Assembly: GCF_900547205.1 (NCBI RefSeq)
Contig: NZ_URFY01000006.1
Location: forward strand, 93,507 to 157,506
Reading direction: 5' to 3'
Origin: an uncultured Bacteroides sp.
GTDB taxonomy: Bacteria; Bacteroidota; Bacteroidia; Bacteroidales; Bacteroidaceae
DNA: 64,000 nucleotides
Shown: one piece after another, positions 1 through 9,343 of the stretch
How positions within the stretch are numbered: the first letter of the stretch is position 1
Layout of the letters: each line of letters starts with the position of its first letter
The notes under the pieces: generated by a model
The model's database searches: none
What the model saw: only the letters and a program-made list of their open reading frames with translations
What the model was told of the DNA's origin: nothing
Translations under genes and position numbers: made by a program

Positions 1-178
1 ATTTAAATTCCGTAGGACCGCCATAAGTACATCCTATGGTTTGTCCGGCCCAACCACCTTTTATCTTGTCGAGCAAGACGTCCTTGCTCATCTCAATTGT
101 CTTTCCATATTCTATTTGCGACATTCCCGGCAAAGAGAACGTAAATAATAGAATTGTATTTATCAGGATTTTTTTCAT
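1..178 (-). CDS. ADP-ribosylglycohydrolase family protein, N-terminal part (cut by window edge)
   Basis: Only the first 59 codons are in the window. They give a hydrophobic signal peptide (MKKILINTILLFTFSLPG) followed by KIKGGWAGQTIG, the same N-terminal helix motif that opens the two genes upstream of it. That motif is the start of the PF03747 ADP-ribosylglycohydrolase fold, which cleaves ADP-ribose-type N- or O-glycosidic bonds using two metal ions. The start codon at 178 lies 7 bp beyond the stop of the preceding gene, so it is the last visible gene of the ribokinase-SusC-SusD operon. The metal-binding residues lie outside the window, so activity cannot be judged. Export to the periplasm or surface is inferred from the signal peptide. 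Confidence 0.85.
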   Translation of the reverse strand, partial: MKKILINTILLFTFSLPGMSQIEYGKTIEMSKDVLLDKIKGGWAGQTIGCTYGGPTEFK

Positions 179-184
179 CTTAGC

Positions 185-1792
185 TTATTTGTTAAAGTAA
201 AATCTATCATGTTCTTTTTTCTCGGAGTAGTACATTATATCGTTGATGCGGATAATGTAGTCTTTTTTGCGGTTCAACCATTTCATTTTCACATGGTGTC
301 TCCCTTCTTGCATAAGGTATTTCCATGCCGGCTCTACTTTACGATCAGTGTTTCTCATGGGCAATGAGGCAACATGGTCCAGTTCCCCGTCAATCCATAT
401 CTCTACTTTTGCCACGTATGGATCGTTAGGCTCAGCCAATCCGAATACTTCTGAACCGATATGACGGGTAGAAACACGGTCTATATAATCGGGTGTAATG
501 CTTTTGGTACAGCAGATATTTCCCCAAATCACAAATCCGTTTCCATTGAAGTCAAATTCAAATGTGTCGGTAAGGAAACAGTCTTTGCGTTCCCGGTAAA
601 GCGGATATGTATTCTCGAAATTCTGCTCCAGCGGTAGCACGTCGGCTTGCCTGATGGGAATTTCAACTTGTCCGTCAGTCACCTTTCCTCCTGTTTTGGC
701 AATTAATTGTTTGGCTTGTTCGAAACTCATCTTATAGGCTTTTGCCAAAGACATATCGGTGCCTTCGAACGTGAAATCTTCGACTTCCTTCAATGGGTCT
801 AGCCAGAATGAAGGGATTTGATTATAGCCATACATGACTCCCAATACACCGCCTACTGTGGAAGGGTTGCAATCGGAATCCTGTCCACACCGCGCAGCTA
901 TATCGATGGAATTGGTGAAATCTCCTTTGCCATAAAGCATAGCCAATGCAACGAAAGCTGAATTGAGCTTTGCGTCGATATTAAAGTTGAGGAATACTCC
1001 CTTCGGACATCCTACGTCGCAGTTCCATTTCTCTTGCAGAAAATACCAGCAATCTTTCCAATTGTCGGGATGCAGGGAATGGAAATTAATGACATCCTGA
1101 ATGCATTGATGGAATGTGCTTTCTTGGGGGATAACGGAGATGGCAGTTCTTACAACGGCTTCCGGGTCTTTCTCATAGAAAGCGGAACTATATAAAGCTG
1201 CAACAAAAGCTCCCCCGTAGAATCCGTCTCCGCTATTCATGATATGTCCTACCCGCGAGGCGATATCCAATGCTTCAGGCAGCATGGCAGGAGCCATCAA
1301 ACCGATGAAGTCGGCTTCAATCTGGAAATCCAGGTCATCGGCGTGTGGGTTGTTCAGCCAGTGTCCCGAAGCTGGTGGCATAATACCCTGACGGATGTTA
1401 TATCTGCCTGCTTGGTTTGCATGAGCGAGGTGATAGTCTGCAAATGCAAACCTTTTTGCCAACTCTTCCTGCGAGCAATCCAACCCTAGTTCATCGAAAG
1501 CCTCAACGAATGTACAGTCGTTGTAGATATCGTCAAACAGACCGGGTTTCTTTTCCCACCAATATTTCACATAACCTTCGGCCCATGGGATGGGTTGATA
1601 GTCTTGTATATAGGTTCCGGTGAATTTAAATTCTGTAGGTGCTCCGAAAACCACCCCAATTGTTTGCCCGGCCCAGCCGCCTTTAATCTTATCCGCAAGT
1701 GCTTCTTCGGATAATTTTAAAGTTTTCCCGGACTGTGCCTGCACATTGAGGAAAAAGCACCCTATAATGAATATGACAATTATTCTTTTCAT
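185..1792 (-). CDS. Secreted ADP-ribosylglycohydrolase family protein with C-terminal beta-rich domain
   Basis: The 535-residue protein has a signal peptide (about residues 1-20), a PF03747-type ADP-ribosylglycohydrolase core (about 25-380) and an extra C-terminal domain of about 130 residues (FNGNGFVIWG, VEIWIDGEL) that looks like a beta-sandwich binding domain. The core keeps the late metal motif GQDSDCNPSTVGG. At the first motif, where family members usually have DDT, it reads NDCTFVEAF, so one acidic ligand is replaced by Cys and another by Phe. It may therefore act on an altered substrate or work with altered metal binding. It sits 12 bp after the next paralogue, in the same operon as SusC/SusD and ribokinase, which suggests release of ribose from ADP-ribosyl or nucleoside-like compounds. 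The exact substrate is not known. Confidence 0.88.
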   Translation of the reverse strand: MKRIIVIFIIGCFFLNVQAQSGKTLKLSEEALADKIKGGWAGQTIGVVFGAPTEFKFTGTYIQDYQPIPWAEGYVKYWWEKKPGLFDDIYNDCTFVEAFDELGLDCSQEELAKRFAFADYHLAHANQAGRYNIRQGIMPPASGHWLNNPHADDLDFQIEADFIGLMAPAMLPEALDIASRVGHIMNSGDGFYGGAFVAALYSSAFYEKDPEAVVRTAISVIPQESTFHQCIQDVINFHSLHPDNWKDCWYFLQEKWNCDVGCPKGVFLNFNIDAKLNSAFVALAMLYGKGDFTNSIDIAARCGQDSDCNPSTVGGVLGVMYGYNQIPSFWLDPLKEVEDFTFEGTDMSLAKAYKMSFEQAKQLIAKTGGKVTDGQVEIPIRQADVLPLEQNFENTYPLYRERKDCFLTDTFEFDFNGNGFVIWGNICCTKSITPDYIDRVSTRHIGSEVFGLAEPNDPYVAKVEIWIDGELDHVASLPMRNTDRKVEPAWKYLMQEGRHHVKMKWLNRKKDYIIRINDIMYYSEKKEHDRFYFNK

Positions 1793-1804
1793 CTTTTATC
1801 TTAT

Positions 1805-3766
1805 TTATTTTTCATAAACTCCTAACTCTGTGATTGAGATGAATGACGAAACGTTCTTTGTGTATTTATGCCAATGTTCCTGCGCCTTAGCATCCATCAA
1901 CACGCGTATCCCTTTGGTCTTGACAGTAGGAAATTCAAGTACATACTGCGCAAAAGGTGGTTGGAAGAAAACAATGTCTGTTTTGGGCAATTCCGGAGTC
2001 GACTTAAATTTGCCTACATCATACCAATGTCCGTCATTCCCGAGATACTGGATGTTGAGTGAGGTAAACCAACCACCAAATTCTTCCAGGCAGCCCATAT
2101 CCAGTACCACCATATTAATAGTATGCTCTTCGTTCCATCCATATCCGAAATAATCTATCTTAGGTAGGTTGCTCTTGGCTGCCAGAGAGTAGAACACCGA
2201 ACCGGCCCCATCTTTAATGCCATCATTGATAACTTCTACATTGGTGGCATACATCGGTTTGCCGAATGTAATCCAGCATGAGTCGAGTACTTCCTCATTC
2301 AGTTTGCGTATATTGGCATAAATAGTATCCGCTTTGGAAGCGATATTCTTAGTCTTTACCAACAGCTCGAAATCTTTCGTAATAGTATTCTTGCCAGAGC
2401 TGAGTTGAAGGGTAATGGGGAACTTTCCGGCTTCAGTCGGGGTACCGGCCAGTTTACCGTTTTGGAAAGTAACACCTGCGGGTAGATTTCCTTTAACCAG
2501 ACTCCAATTGAATTTTTCGTTTGTTTTGCAAGCAAAAGAATATTCCGTGGGCTGGCCTATTTCCAAATCAGGATGAGGACCAATACAAAATTCCATCGGA
2601 GGGATAAATTGCGCTTTCGGGTTGATATGTATCATATCTCCTTTTACTTTACCCCCTTTGGCACATACTAGTTCGATGGCTTTATTGTAAGTTCTTTCAA
2701 TCATGTCTTCGATAGAAGCATCCGGCATATCATATCTGGTGATGTTGATGTAACGGTCGTTGAAAGGCTTTTCCCATCCTTCAATGGGTTTTGTCAGACT
2801 TTCAGGTAGAGATTTTGCACCATACATGATTCCTAGGAGTCCCGAGATAGTGGCAGCCTGATTGTCACAGTCAAATCCCATGGCACAACTCAAGTCCAGT
2901 GTGCGCTGAAAATCTCCGTTACCGTAAAGCATCGCCAGAATTCCGCACAGTCCGTTCAGATTGGCATTCCAGATGGTCTTCGTCATGGCGGGTTCGTCAG
3001 TATAATATTTCTTAGCCATGATTTGGCGTGCTTTCACCCAGTCCTTCGGGTATTGCTTGTGCAAATCAATCATTTCTTTTACAGCGATGGCATATCTGTC
3101 GTCGGCAGGCAACTCTTTTAATCCCCGTTCGATAAGTTTACGAATATCTTTGCAGAAAAAGGCGTCTGCATACATTGCGCCATACAGTACGGTGGGGGAT
3201 ACTGCCCATGAATCACTCGTGATGCGGGCGGCCCAGTCGCTTTTGCCGGCGGCATAAGAAATCATTCCCGGTGCTGTATAAGCCCAAATCTCGTTTATCA
3301 ATTGAGGGTCTATCTGATACCAATGAGGATTTAAATTGATGTCGCCCGTAAACGGAGGGGTGAAGCCGAGGTGCATAAGTCCGAGAGCTGCTCGGTTAGC
3401 CAGCCATACCCGGTCGCGGATATGGTACATCCATCCTTCGCGCATATTGGCATAGGTCGGTTCAACACCGTATTTCTCCATTAATAGCAGATAAATGTAT
3501 TCTACGTCGGTATCATCATCAGAGAATGCTCCATTGTATTTTTGTAGCTTATCTATATTTTTAGTATATCCGAATGGAAATCTGGATTCGGGAGCCGGTT
3601 CGTCTACAAATTTGTTTTCAAAGGGCAATCCGTAGATGTTTCCTACCATTTGCCCAATCCAGGCTCCGGCTATTTTATCTTTCAGTTCTGCTTTAGATAT
3701 CTTCTGCGCAGAGACAAACGAAAGATTGATAGCGGTAATAATGAGAATAAGAATTAATTTTTTCAT
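1805..3766 (-). CDS. Secreted ADP-ribosylglycohydrolase with Ig-like and discoidin-like domains
   Basis: The 653-residue protein begins with a signal peptide (residues 1-20) and then KIAGAWIGQMVG, the PF03747 opening motif. The metal-binding motifs look complete: SDDDTDVEYIY near residue 80 and GFDCDNQAATISG near 290. A putative Ig domain of the He_PIG type follows (about 395-475, with LPAGVTFQNGKLAGTPTEAG). The last 170 residues look like an F5/8 type C (discoidin) sugar-binding domain. It is the first of three tandem paralogues, 20 bp after susD. The extra domains suggest that it works on a polymeric or cell-surface ligand rather than only free ADP-ribose; that is inference. Confidence 0.88.
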   Translation of the reverse strand: MKKLILILIITAINLSFVSAQKISKAELKDKIAGAWIGQMVGNIYGLPFENKFVDEPAPESRFPFGYTKNIDKLQKYNGAFSDDDTDVEYIYLLLMEKYGVEPTYANMREGWMYHIRDRVWLANRAALGLMHLGFTPPFTGDINLNPHWYQIDPQLINEIWAYTAPGMISYAAGKSDWAARITSDSWAVSPTVLYGAMYADAFFCKDIRKLIERGLKELPADDRYAIAVKEMIDLHKQYPKDWVKARQIMAKKYYTDEPAMTKTIWNANLNGLCGILAMLYGNGDFQRTLDLSCAMGFDCDNQAATISGLLGIMYGAKSLPESLTKPIEGWEKPFNDRYINITRYDMPDASIEDMIERTYNKAIELVCAKGGKVKGDMIHINPKAQFIPPMEFCIGPHPDLEIGQPTEYSFACKTNEKFNWSLVKGNLPAGVTFQNGKLAGTPTEAGKFPITLQLSSGKNTITKDFELLVKTKNIASKADTIYANIRKLNEEVLDSCWITFGKPMYATNVEVINDGIKDGAGSVFYSLAAKSNLPKIDYFGYGWNEEHTINMVVLDMGCLEEFGGWFTSLNIQYLGNDGHWYDVGKFKSTPELPKTDIVFFQPPFAQYVLEFPTVKTKGIRVLMDAKAQEHWHKYTKNVSSFISITELGVYEK

Positions 3767-3786
3767 ATATATATTAGAGTTAGCTG

Positions 3787-5316
3787 TTAGTAATCTTGAT
3801 TTTGATTCAATTTAGGATTTGCATTCAGGATGTCCGTCGGAATGGGGAATACGTTCCTGAAAGTTTCACTGCTTTGGTCTGGATGCGCCCAATATTTTTT
3901 CAGGTATTTCCCAAAACGAATCATGTCTTCATGGCGCCATCCTTCCCAAGCCAGTTCTCTGCCTCGTTCTGCATAAAGTTCATCAAGTGTCAGTTCGTTA
4001 GTAGTGTAAGCATTCAGTCCGGCTCTGGTACGTATTTTCTTGAAGTCTGCAATTTGCACAGCTTCACTGGCCCGGTCTTGTCTCACAAGTGCTTCTGCAT
4101 ACATCAATACAACATCTGCATAGCGGAAGATGGCAAAGTCGTTGTCCATACTGATTGTATATTCCGTTAAAGAACCATCAGTCTGATAGTGCCATTTCCA
4201 GCAACGTGCACCATCGAACGTTCCTCGTCCGCCATTGCTGTTATAATATTTATTCTCGGCGAAGACAGGGGTGTATTCAAAATTAAGAGCATTGCCGTTT
4301 ACGTCCACCTGAGGTCCATACAGCCAACTATTGCTTCTGCGGGTATCCTGCTCATCGTACGTCTGGAAGAAATCCGGTTGGCAGATGAAGCCCGACCACG
4401 GCGCAGCCGGGATATTAAATGTTGCCTGCGAAGCAGCTTCGAGGGTTAGTGTGTGCAGATAAAATGCATTGCTGTCGCCACTCGTATAAACTCTATCGTA
4501 AAGAATCACAAAGATGTTTTCTTTAGAACCTTCGTTTTTAACATCAAAGTTGGCAGAGTAATTGTCCTCAATGATGTAGCTGCCTATATCCATAATATCC
4601 TTGCAGGCTTTCTCCGCCTTGTCATACATTGGGGTGCCAAACCACGCTTCGGCATTCAGATACATCTTTGCCAGAATACAGTAAGCGGCCGCTTGCGTGA
4701 TACGTCCATAGTTGGTGTTCGACGGTTCTCTATCCAGAAATTCTATATTGTCATTTATCTCCTTCTCCAGATAATTGAAAATATATTCGCGACTACGTTG
4801 TTCGGGATAACCTGTTTCCGTATAGTCCGTTGTAAAAGGAACATTTCCCCAGCAAGATATAGCCTGATAGTAGTAATAAGCGCGCAAAATCTTCATCTCG
4901 GATATGATTTTCTCCTTTCCGTCAAACTGGATAGGTGATATTTCTGTTTCATAAATGATTTCGTTACAAGCAGCAATGCCATTGAATATCCAGTTCCATC
5001 CTCTGGTCAGCAGTCTGTTTGCGGGTGGAATCTTGTTGGTCTGAATCTCTTCATAGCGTCCGTTGCTATACCACGAACCTCCACAAGCTGGCACAGCACA
5101 TTCATCGGAGGCTTGTAACAGCAACGTCCATAAACTCTGTTCCGAATTGAACCCTTGTAGTTTAGTGTACGCTCTACCAGCATTGGCTATCAATTCTTTT
5201 TCGTTTTTGAAAAAGTCTTTCATTGATACTCCCGTGTAGACCGTTTCGCCGAGATCGGTACATCCGTATGATAATATACAGATAATGAAACCTATTAATA
5301 TATTTGTCTTTTTCAT
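3787..5316 (-). CDS. RagB/SusD family nutrient-binding lipoprotein
   Basis: The 509-residue protein has a lipoprotein signal with the lipobox Cys at residue 19 (LSYGC). The rest shows SusD features: TPR-like helices (ILRAYYYYQAISCWGNVPF) and the C-terminal stretch of the family (DFAIFRYADVVLMYAEAL, ELAWEGWRHEDMIRFGKY). SusD proteins sit on the cell surface as a lid over the SusC channel and bind the imported glycan. It follows susC by 15 bp and precedes the ADP-ribosylglycohydrolase genes. From that context the ligand is probably a ribose-containing compound. Family assignment is secure; ligand is inferred. Confidence 0.95.
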   Translation of the reverse strand: MKKTNILIGFIICILSYGCTDLGETVYTGVSMKDFFKNEKELIANAGRAYTKLQGFNSEQSLWTLLLQASDECAVPACGGSWYSNGRYEEIQTNKIPPANRLLTRGWNWIFNGIAACNEIIYETEISPIQFDGKEKIISEMKILRAYYYYQAISCWGNVPFTTDYTETGYPEQRSREYIFNYLEKEINDNIEFLDREPSNTNYGRITQAAAYCILAKMYLNAEAWFGTPMYDKAEKACKDIMDIGSYIIEDNYSANFDVKNEGSKENIFVILYDRVYTSGDSNAFYLHTLTLEAASQATFNIPAAPWSGFICQPDFFQTYDEQDTRRSNSWLYGPQVDVNGNALNFEYTPVFAENKYYNSNGGRGTFDGARCWKWHYQTDGSLTEYTISMDNDFAIFRYADVVLMYAEALVRQDRASEAVQIADFKKIRTRAGLNAYTTNELTLDELYAERGRELAWEGWRHEDMIRFGKYLKKYWAHPDQSSETFRNVFPIPTDILNANPKLNQNQDY

Positions 5317-5331
5317 GGTAATCAGGATTTA

Positions 5332-8265
5332 TTAGAATGTTATATTGACGCCGAACGTAAATTCAGTGGTACGTGGATAATAGCTTAGGCTTTCCATCCC
5401 GGGTTGCAGACCGGAGAGTGCAACTTCCGGATCGACGCCGGAATAGCCGGTGATGCAGAATAGATTCTGTGCCGTGAGACTCAACCTCAGTCTTTTAATC
5501 ATTTTAGATGTAAAATCCCAGGTGTATCCAAGAGCAACATTGTCTAGTTTCAAGTAAGAGGCATCTTCTACGTATTTCGATGAATACTTATAGGTCGTAC
5601 TGGTAAAGTTGGTTTGCGACAACCAGTTTGATGAAATATTTCTGAGTCCGATGGTACTAAGATTCTCATATTCCATAGCATAATTATTAAGGATGTCTCC
5701 ACCGATAGATGCACGAAGTGAGAAACTCAGGTCAAACTTCTTGTATCTGAAAGTATTGCTCCAACTAATGGTTGCATCCGGATAGGCACAGCCGATTTTT
5801 TCCCATTCTTCTTCCGGTACGGAACCATCCGCGTTTTGTCCGAGCAGTACATCTTTCCCGTCTGTATCAGTGCCGAGCCAGATAGGACCATAGAATGTTC
5901 CGAGTGACTGACCTTCCATCAGACGTTGGGTGTAGCAGGCACCACTTGTCGACCAACCTACTTTGTAGGTACCGTTAGTAAATTCATCATTCGTGAATTT
6001 TACTAATTTGTTCTTATTATGAGATACGGTAAATGTGGTGTTCCAAGTGAAGTCCTTGGTGCTGACCGGCGTGCCGGATAGAGTCAGCTCTACTCCTTCA
6101 TTCGTTACTTTACCGACGTTGGTAAACAATGTGTTGTATACATAAGGAGGAGTAGGAACCACGTAATTGTAGAGCAAGTTGGAAGTAGTTCGTTTGTAAT
6201 AATCGAATGTGAACGAAAGACGGTTATTAAACATTGTCATATCCACTCCGACATTGAACTCTGCCTTCTTTTCCCACTTCAAGTCAGGATTCGCATTACT
6301 TGCAGGCTGATAGGTATTAATCCATTGGCCGTTGTAGTAGAACTTTCCGGCTGTAGTCATCATCATCAGAGATTTGTAATTGGCGAAATCCTGATTACCG
6401 GTTACACCGAATCCAGCTCTTAATTTTAAATCGTCTATCCACTTAACGTCCGCCAGGAATTTCTCTTTATTGATGCGCCAACCTATGCTGACTGCCGGGA
6501 ACCAACCCCATTTGTTGTTATCACCGAATCGGCTGGAACCGTCGCGGCGTAAAGAGGCGGATAAGAGGTATTTATCGTCATAATTGTACATGAAGCGCCC
6601 GAAGAAACCGATATACGTATTGTCTTCTTTCATTGATGACATACTGGCCTTACCTTCCGTCAGGTTTGTACCCGTACCAATATTATGGGTCAGGTTATCG
6701 TCGAAGTCAAAGCCTGCATTGGTCATCGATGCGGTCGTACTATAAGAATATTGGTATGTGTATCCCAACAATGCCTGTATAGAATGTTTTCCGAAATTAT
6801 TCATATAATTAAGGGTAGACTCATATTGCGTGTCATTTTCCTGATAGTTTTCAATAAAAGCCTGTCCGTTCGTACCTATCAAACTGGGATAATAATGGGT
6901 ATAATATTCGCGAGTCTCATATTGCTCTTTATTATAGGAGATGAAGTTTTCCCATTTCAACCCTTCTATGGGCAATATGTTTAATGTTGCACGGATATTT
7001 GCACCGTAATTGTCATTCTTGCTCTCAAAGTTTCTTTCATTAATCATGGCTACCGGATTGAAGTAGGACATTGCCTTGATGCGGCTATATCCTCCTGATT
7101 CGGTATCGTTTGCATCATAAACCGGTTCTGTAGGATTGTGGGTGAATGCCTGCATGAAAGCTCCTGTAGAAGATGGATTGTATTTACGATGAATGATATT
7201 GAGATTATAATCCAAATCTACCCAATTGTCCAAAAGAGACTGGCGGATGTTGGTTCGTGCCATCATCTTCTCCGAACTATTGCGTTTCTGCAACCCTTCG
7301 CTCTTCTCATAATTGAAAGAAGTGTGGTGTGAAAACTTCTCGGAACCTCCCGATATAGACAAGTTATGCTTATGGCTATATGGAGTTTGAGTAATCTCTT
7401 TAAACCAGTCCGTATCACTATCGAAGATATAACTTCCCAATTCGGGACGATATTCATTGATTACCGACTTAAATTCGCTTCCCGACAAAGGTTTTGCTCT
7501 GCGCGATACCGTTCCCACCGTGAATTGTCCATCGTAAGAAACCTCTGTTTTGCCACTTCTTGCACGTTTAGTGGTGACGATGATAACCCCATTCGTACCT
7601 CTGGTACCGTAAATGGCAGCAGCCGAGCCGTCTTTCAATACATCAATAGATTCCACCTCCTGAAAATTGATGTTTCTGATGTCCGCACCTGCCACCCCAT
7701 CAATGATGATAAGCGGGCCCTGTCCGGCTGAGAGCGTATTTGTTCCGCGCAGCAGTACTTCATAATTGGCTGTCGGATCCGCCCCATTCGGGTTTACGAT
7801 TTGCAATCCGGCAACTTTACCTTGTAGCATTCCCATGGCACTGGTGAACGTTCCGGGATTAAGCTCGTCTTTTTTCATGCTGGTGACGGAGCCCGTCAAT
7901 TCCTTTTTGGTAGTAGAGCCATATCCGATTACCACAACATCATTGAGCATTTTAGCATCTTCGCGAAGCCGGATGACGAGTTGTGTCTGATTGCCTATTT
8001 GCTGTTCAGCAGTGAAATATCCCACATAAGATACGACTAAAACATCCGAAGGGTTGGCCTTCAGGTTGAAAGTCCCGTCTACTCCCGTAACAGTACCATT
8101 GGTAGTTCCTTTAACAAGTACACTTGCGCCGATTATCGGTTCATTTGCTTCGTCAAGAACAGTTCCTTTTATTGCCTTCTGGGCAACAACATCATTGCTC
8201 ATCAAAGAGAATACTACCAACAGCATACCTGTCAATAGTCCATGGATAGAACATTGTTTTATCAT
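5332..8265 (-). CDS. SusC/RagA family TonB-dependent outer-membrane transporter
   Basis: The chosen start at 8265 (MIKQCSIHGLL) gives 977 residues with a proper signal peptide. An upstream in-frame extension would run into the ribokinase gene and was rejected. After the signal comes a carboxypeptidase-regulatory-like domain (KGTVLDEANEPIIGASV), a TonB-box/plug region (VVVIGYGSTTKKELTGSV, then DGSAAAIYGTRGTNGVIIVTT) and a 22-strand-type barrel ending in FTFGVNITF. There is no N-terminal STN signalling domain. This fits control by the nearby LacI-type regulator rather than by a sigma/anti-sigma pair. It starts 20 bp after the ribokinase stop, so both are likely co-transcribed. Confidence 0.95.
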   Translation of the reverse strand: MIKQCSIHGLLTGMLLVVFSLMSNDVVAQKAIKGTVLDEANEPIIGASVLVKGTTNGTVTGVDGTFNLKANPSDVLVVSYVGYFTAEQQIGNQTQLVIRLREDAKMLNDVVVIGYGSTTKKELTGSVTSMKKDELNPGTFTSAMGMLQGKVAGLQIVNPNGADPTANYEVLLRGTNTLSAGQGPLIIIDGVAGADIRNINFQEVESIDVLKDGSAAAIYGTRGTNGVIIVTTKRARSGKTEVSYDGQFTVGTVSRRAKPLSGSEFKSVINEYRPELGSYIFDSDTDWFKEITQTPYSHKHNLSISGGSEKFSHHTSFNYEKSEGLQKRNSSEKMMARTNIRQSLLDNWVDLDYNLNIIHRKYNPSSTGAFMQAFTHNPTEPVYDANDTESGGYSRIKAMSYFNPVAMINERNFESKNDNYGANIRATLNILPIEGLKWENFISYNKEQYETREYYTHYYPSLIGTNGQAFIENYQENDTQYESTLNYMNNFGKHSIQALLGYTYQYSYSTTASMTNAGFDFDDNLTHNIGTGTNLTEGKASMSSMKEDNTYIGFFGRFMYNYDDKYLLSASLRRDGSSRFGDNNKWGWFPAVSIGWRINKEKFLADVKWIDDLKLRAGFGVTGNQDFANYKSLMMMTTAGKFYYNGQWINTYQPASNANPDLKWEKKAEFNVGVDMTMFNNRLSFTFDYYKRTTSNLLYNYVVPTPPYVYNTLFTNVGKVTNEGVELTLSGTPVSTKDFTWNTTFTVSHNKNKLVKFTNDEFTNGTYKVGWSTSGACYTQRLMEGQSLGTFYGPIWLGTDTDGKDVLLGQNADGSVPEEEWEKIGCAYPDATISWSNTFRYKKFDLSFSLRASIGGDILNNYAMEYENLSTIGLRNISSNWLSQTNFTSTTYKYSSKYVEDASYLKLDNVALGYTWDFTSKMIKRLRLSLTAQNLFCITGYSGVDPEVALSGLQPGMESLSYYPRTTEFTFGVNITF

Positions 8266-8285
8266 AATAACAGAATTAAGGATGA

Positions 8286-9200
8286 TTATTCGATTTCTTC
8301 TCTCAAAGGTATAGATACTTGTGCTCCCATTCTGGTGACAGAAATGGAGGAGGCTTTGCTCGCAAAAATAATAGCTTCTTTCAGACTTTTTCCTTCCGAC
8401 AGAGCTACGCAAAGCCCACCGCAAAACGTGTCTCCGGCAGCAGTCGTGTCTACGGCTTCCACCTTGAAGGCTGGAATGTGAATAAATTCGTTGTTTTCAT
8501 AGGCGAGAGCTCCTCTGGCTCCCATAGTGATGATGACGGTTTTTATGCCTTTGGCGCTAATATGGCGAATGGCTTCTTTGGCCGATTCGTCATCAGTGAT
8601 ACACATCCCCGATATAATTTCTGCTTCTGTCACATTCGGAATAATGATATCTACATTAGCCAATAACTCGTCGGGGAGCGGTTGGGCAGGAGCGGGGGCG
8701 GGATTCAAAAGAACGGTGATTCCATCTTTTTTTGCCATTCGGGCTGCATAAGTCGCGCTTTCGATAGGCGTTTCGAGTTGCATAATGACAATGGATGCCT
8801 GTTTGATGGCAGGCTCTGCTTTTTGAATGTCTTCAACGGATAGAGTGCTATTGGCTCCGGAGGCAACTACTATGCAGTTTTCGCCTTTCTTGTCCACGTT
8901 GATAAGGGCTATTCCGGAAGGTTCTGTGGTGGTGATGCCTACATAGGTCGTGTCAATCTTTTCTTTATGAAACATTTCCATCGTTTCATTTCCAAAGATA
9001 TCATTCCCTATTTTGCATACAAACGTCACATTTCCACCTAGTCTGGCAGCAGCTACAGCTTGGTTGGCTCCTTTGCCGCCATGGTTCATTAAGAAGTTGC
9101 CGCCCAGGATTGTTTCTCCGGGTTTTGGCAGACGGTCTGATTTGATAACCATGTCCGTATTACTACTCCCTATAACTACAATTTTCTTCTTTGTGTCCAT
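8286..9200 (-). CDS. rbsK: Ribokinase (PfkB family)
   Basis: This 304-residue PfkB-fold kinase is predicted to phosphorylate ribose to ribose-5-phosphate in the cytoplasm. It has the ribokinase N-terminus (VVIGSSNTDMV), the substrate motif MNHGGKGANQAVAAARLGG (PfkB signature 1) and the catalytic signature 2 DTTAAGDTFCGG, whose Asp is the expected base. Length is normal for RbsK. It is the first gene of the operon with susC, susD and the ADP-ribosylglycohydrolases, divergent from a LacI-type regulator. The order resembles ribose-scavenging loci described in Bacteroides thetaiotaomicron. Some PfkB proteins prefer other sugars, but the motif set favours ribose. Confidence 0.93.
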   Translation of the reverse strand: MDTKKKIVVIGSSNTDMVIKSDRLPKPGETILGGNFLMNHGGKGANQAVAAARLGGNVTFVCKIGNDIFGNETMEMFHKEKIDTTYVGITTTEPSGIALINVDKKGENCIVVASGANSTLSVEDIQKAEPAIKQASIVIMQLETPIESATYAARMAKKDGITVLLNPAPAPAQPLPDELLANVDIIIPNVTEAEIISGMCITDDESAKEAIRHISAKGIKTVIITMGARGALAYENNEFIHIPAFKVEAVDTTAAGDTFCGGLCVALSEGKSLKEAIIFASKASSISVTRMGAQVSIPLREEIE

Positions 9201-9242
9201 ATGATTAGTATTAAGTGTTAAGGCGAAATGAGTGACGAGTGC

Positions 9243-9260
9243 TGCGCAATCGTTTGCGCA
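9243..9260. promoter_or_regulatory. LacI-type operator between rbsK and its regulator
   Basis: The 18-bp sequence TGCGCAATCGTTTGCGCA is an inverted repeat (one mismatch per half) with a central CG, the hallmark of LacI/PurR-family operators. It lies between divergent rbsK and the LacI-type gene. It overlaps the rbsK -7 box (9259-9266, minus strand) and the predicted transcription start, the position expected for repression. It is about 60 bp upstream of the -7 box of the regulator gene. Binding by the adjacent regulator is inferred. Confidence 0.75.
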
Positions 9261-9266
9261 AATATA
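9259..9266 (-). promoter_or_regulatory. Promoter -7 box of the rbsK-susCD operon
   Basis: On the minus strand the bases read TATATTTG, matching the Bacteroidetes -7 consensus TAnnTTTG, 58 bp upstream of the rbsK start. A TTTG (9283-9286) lies upstream but at 16 bp, shorter than the usual 19-21. The box shares bases with the LacI-type operator. Confidence 0.6.
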
Positions 9267-9319
9267 GAAATTATTTTGAAAACAAAATATTATTCCTGCA
9301 TTTTTTTAAAATAAAATGT

Positions 9320-9327
9320 TATTTTTG
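9320..9327 (+). promoter_or_regulatory. Promoter -7 box of the LacI-type regulator gene
   Basis: TATTTTTG matches TAnnTTTG and ends 16 bp before the ATG at 9344. This supports that start and a short leader. No convincing -33 box is visible. Confidence 0.45.
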
Positions 9328-9343
9328 CAAAAAACAGCCAGTA

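Noticed and set aside
8266..8424. N-terminal extension of the first SusC
   Set aside because: It would lie inside the ribokinase gene and place the signal peptide 53 residues in; the ATG at 8265 is far better.
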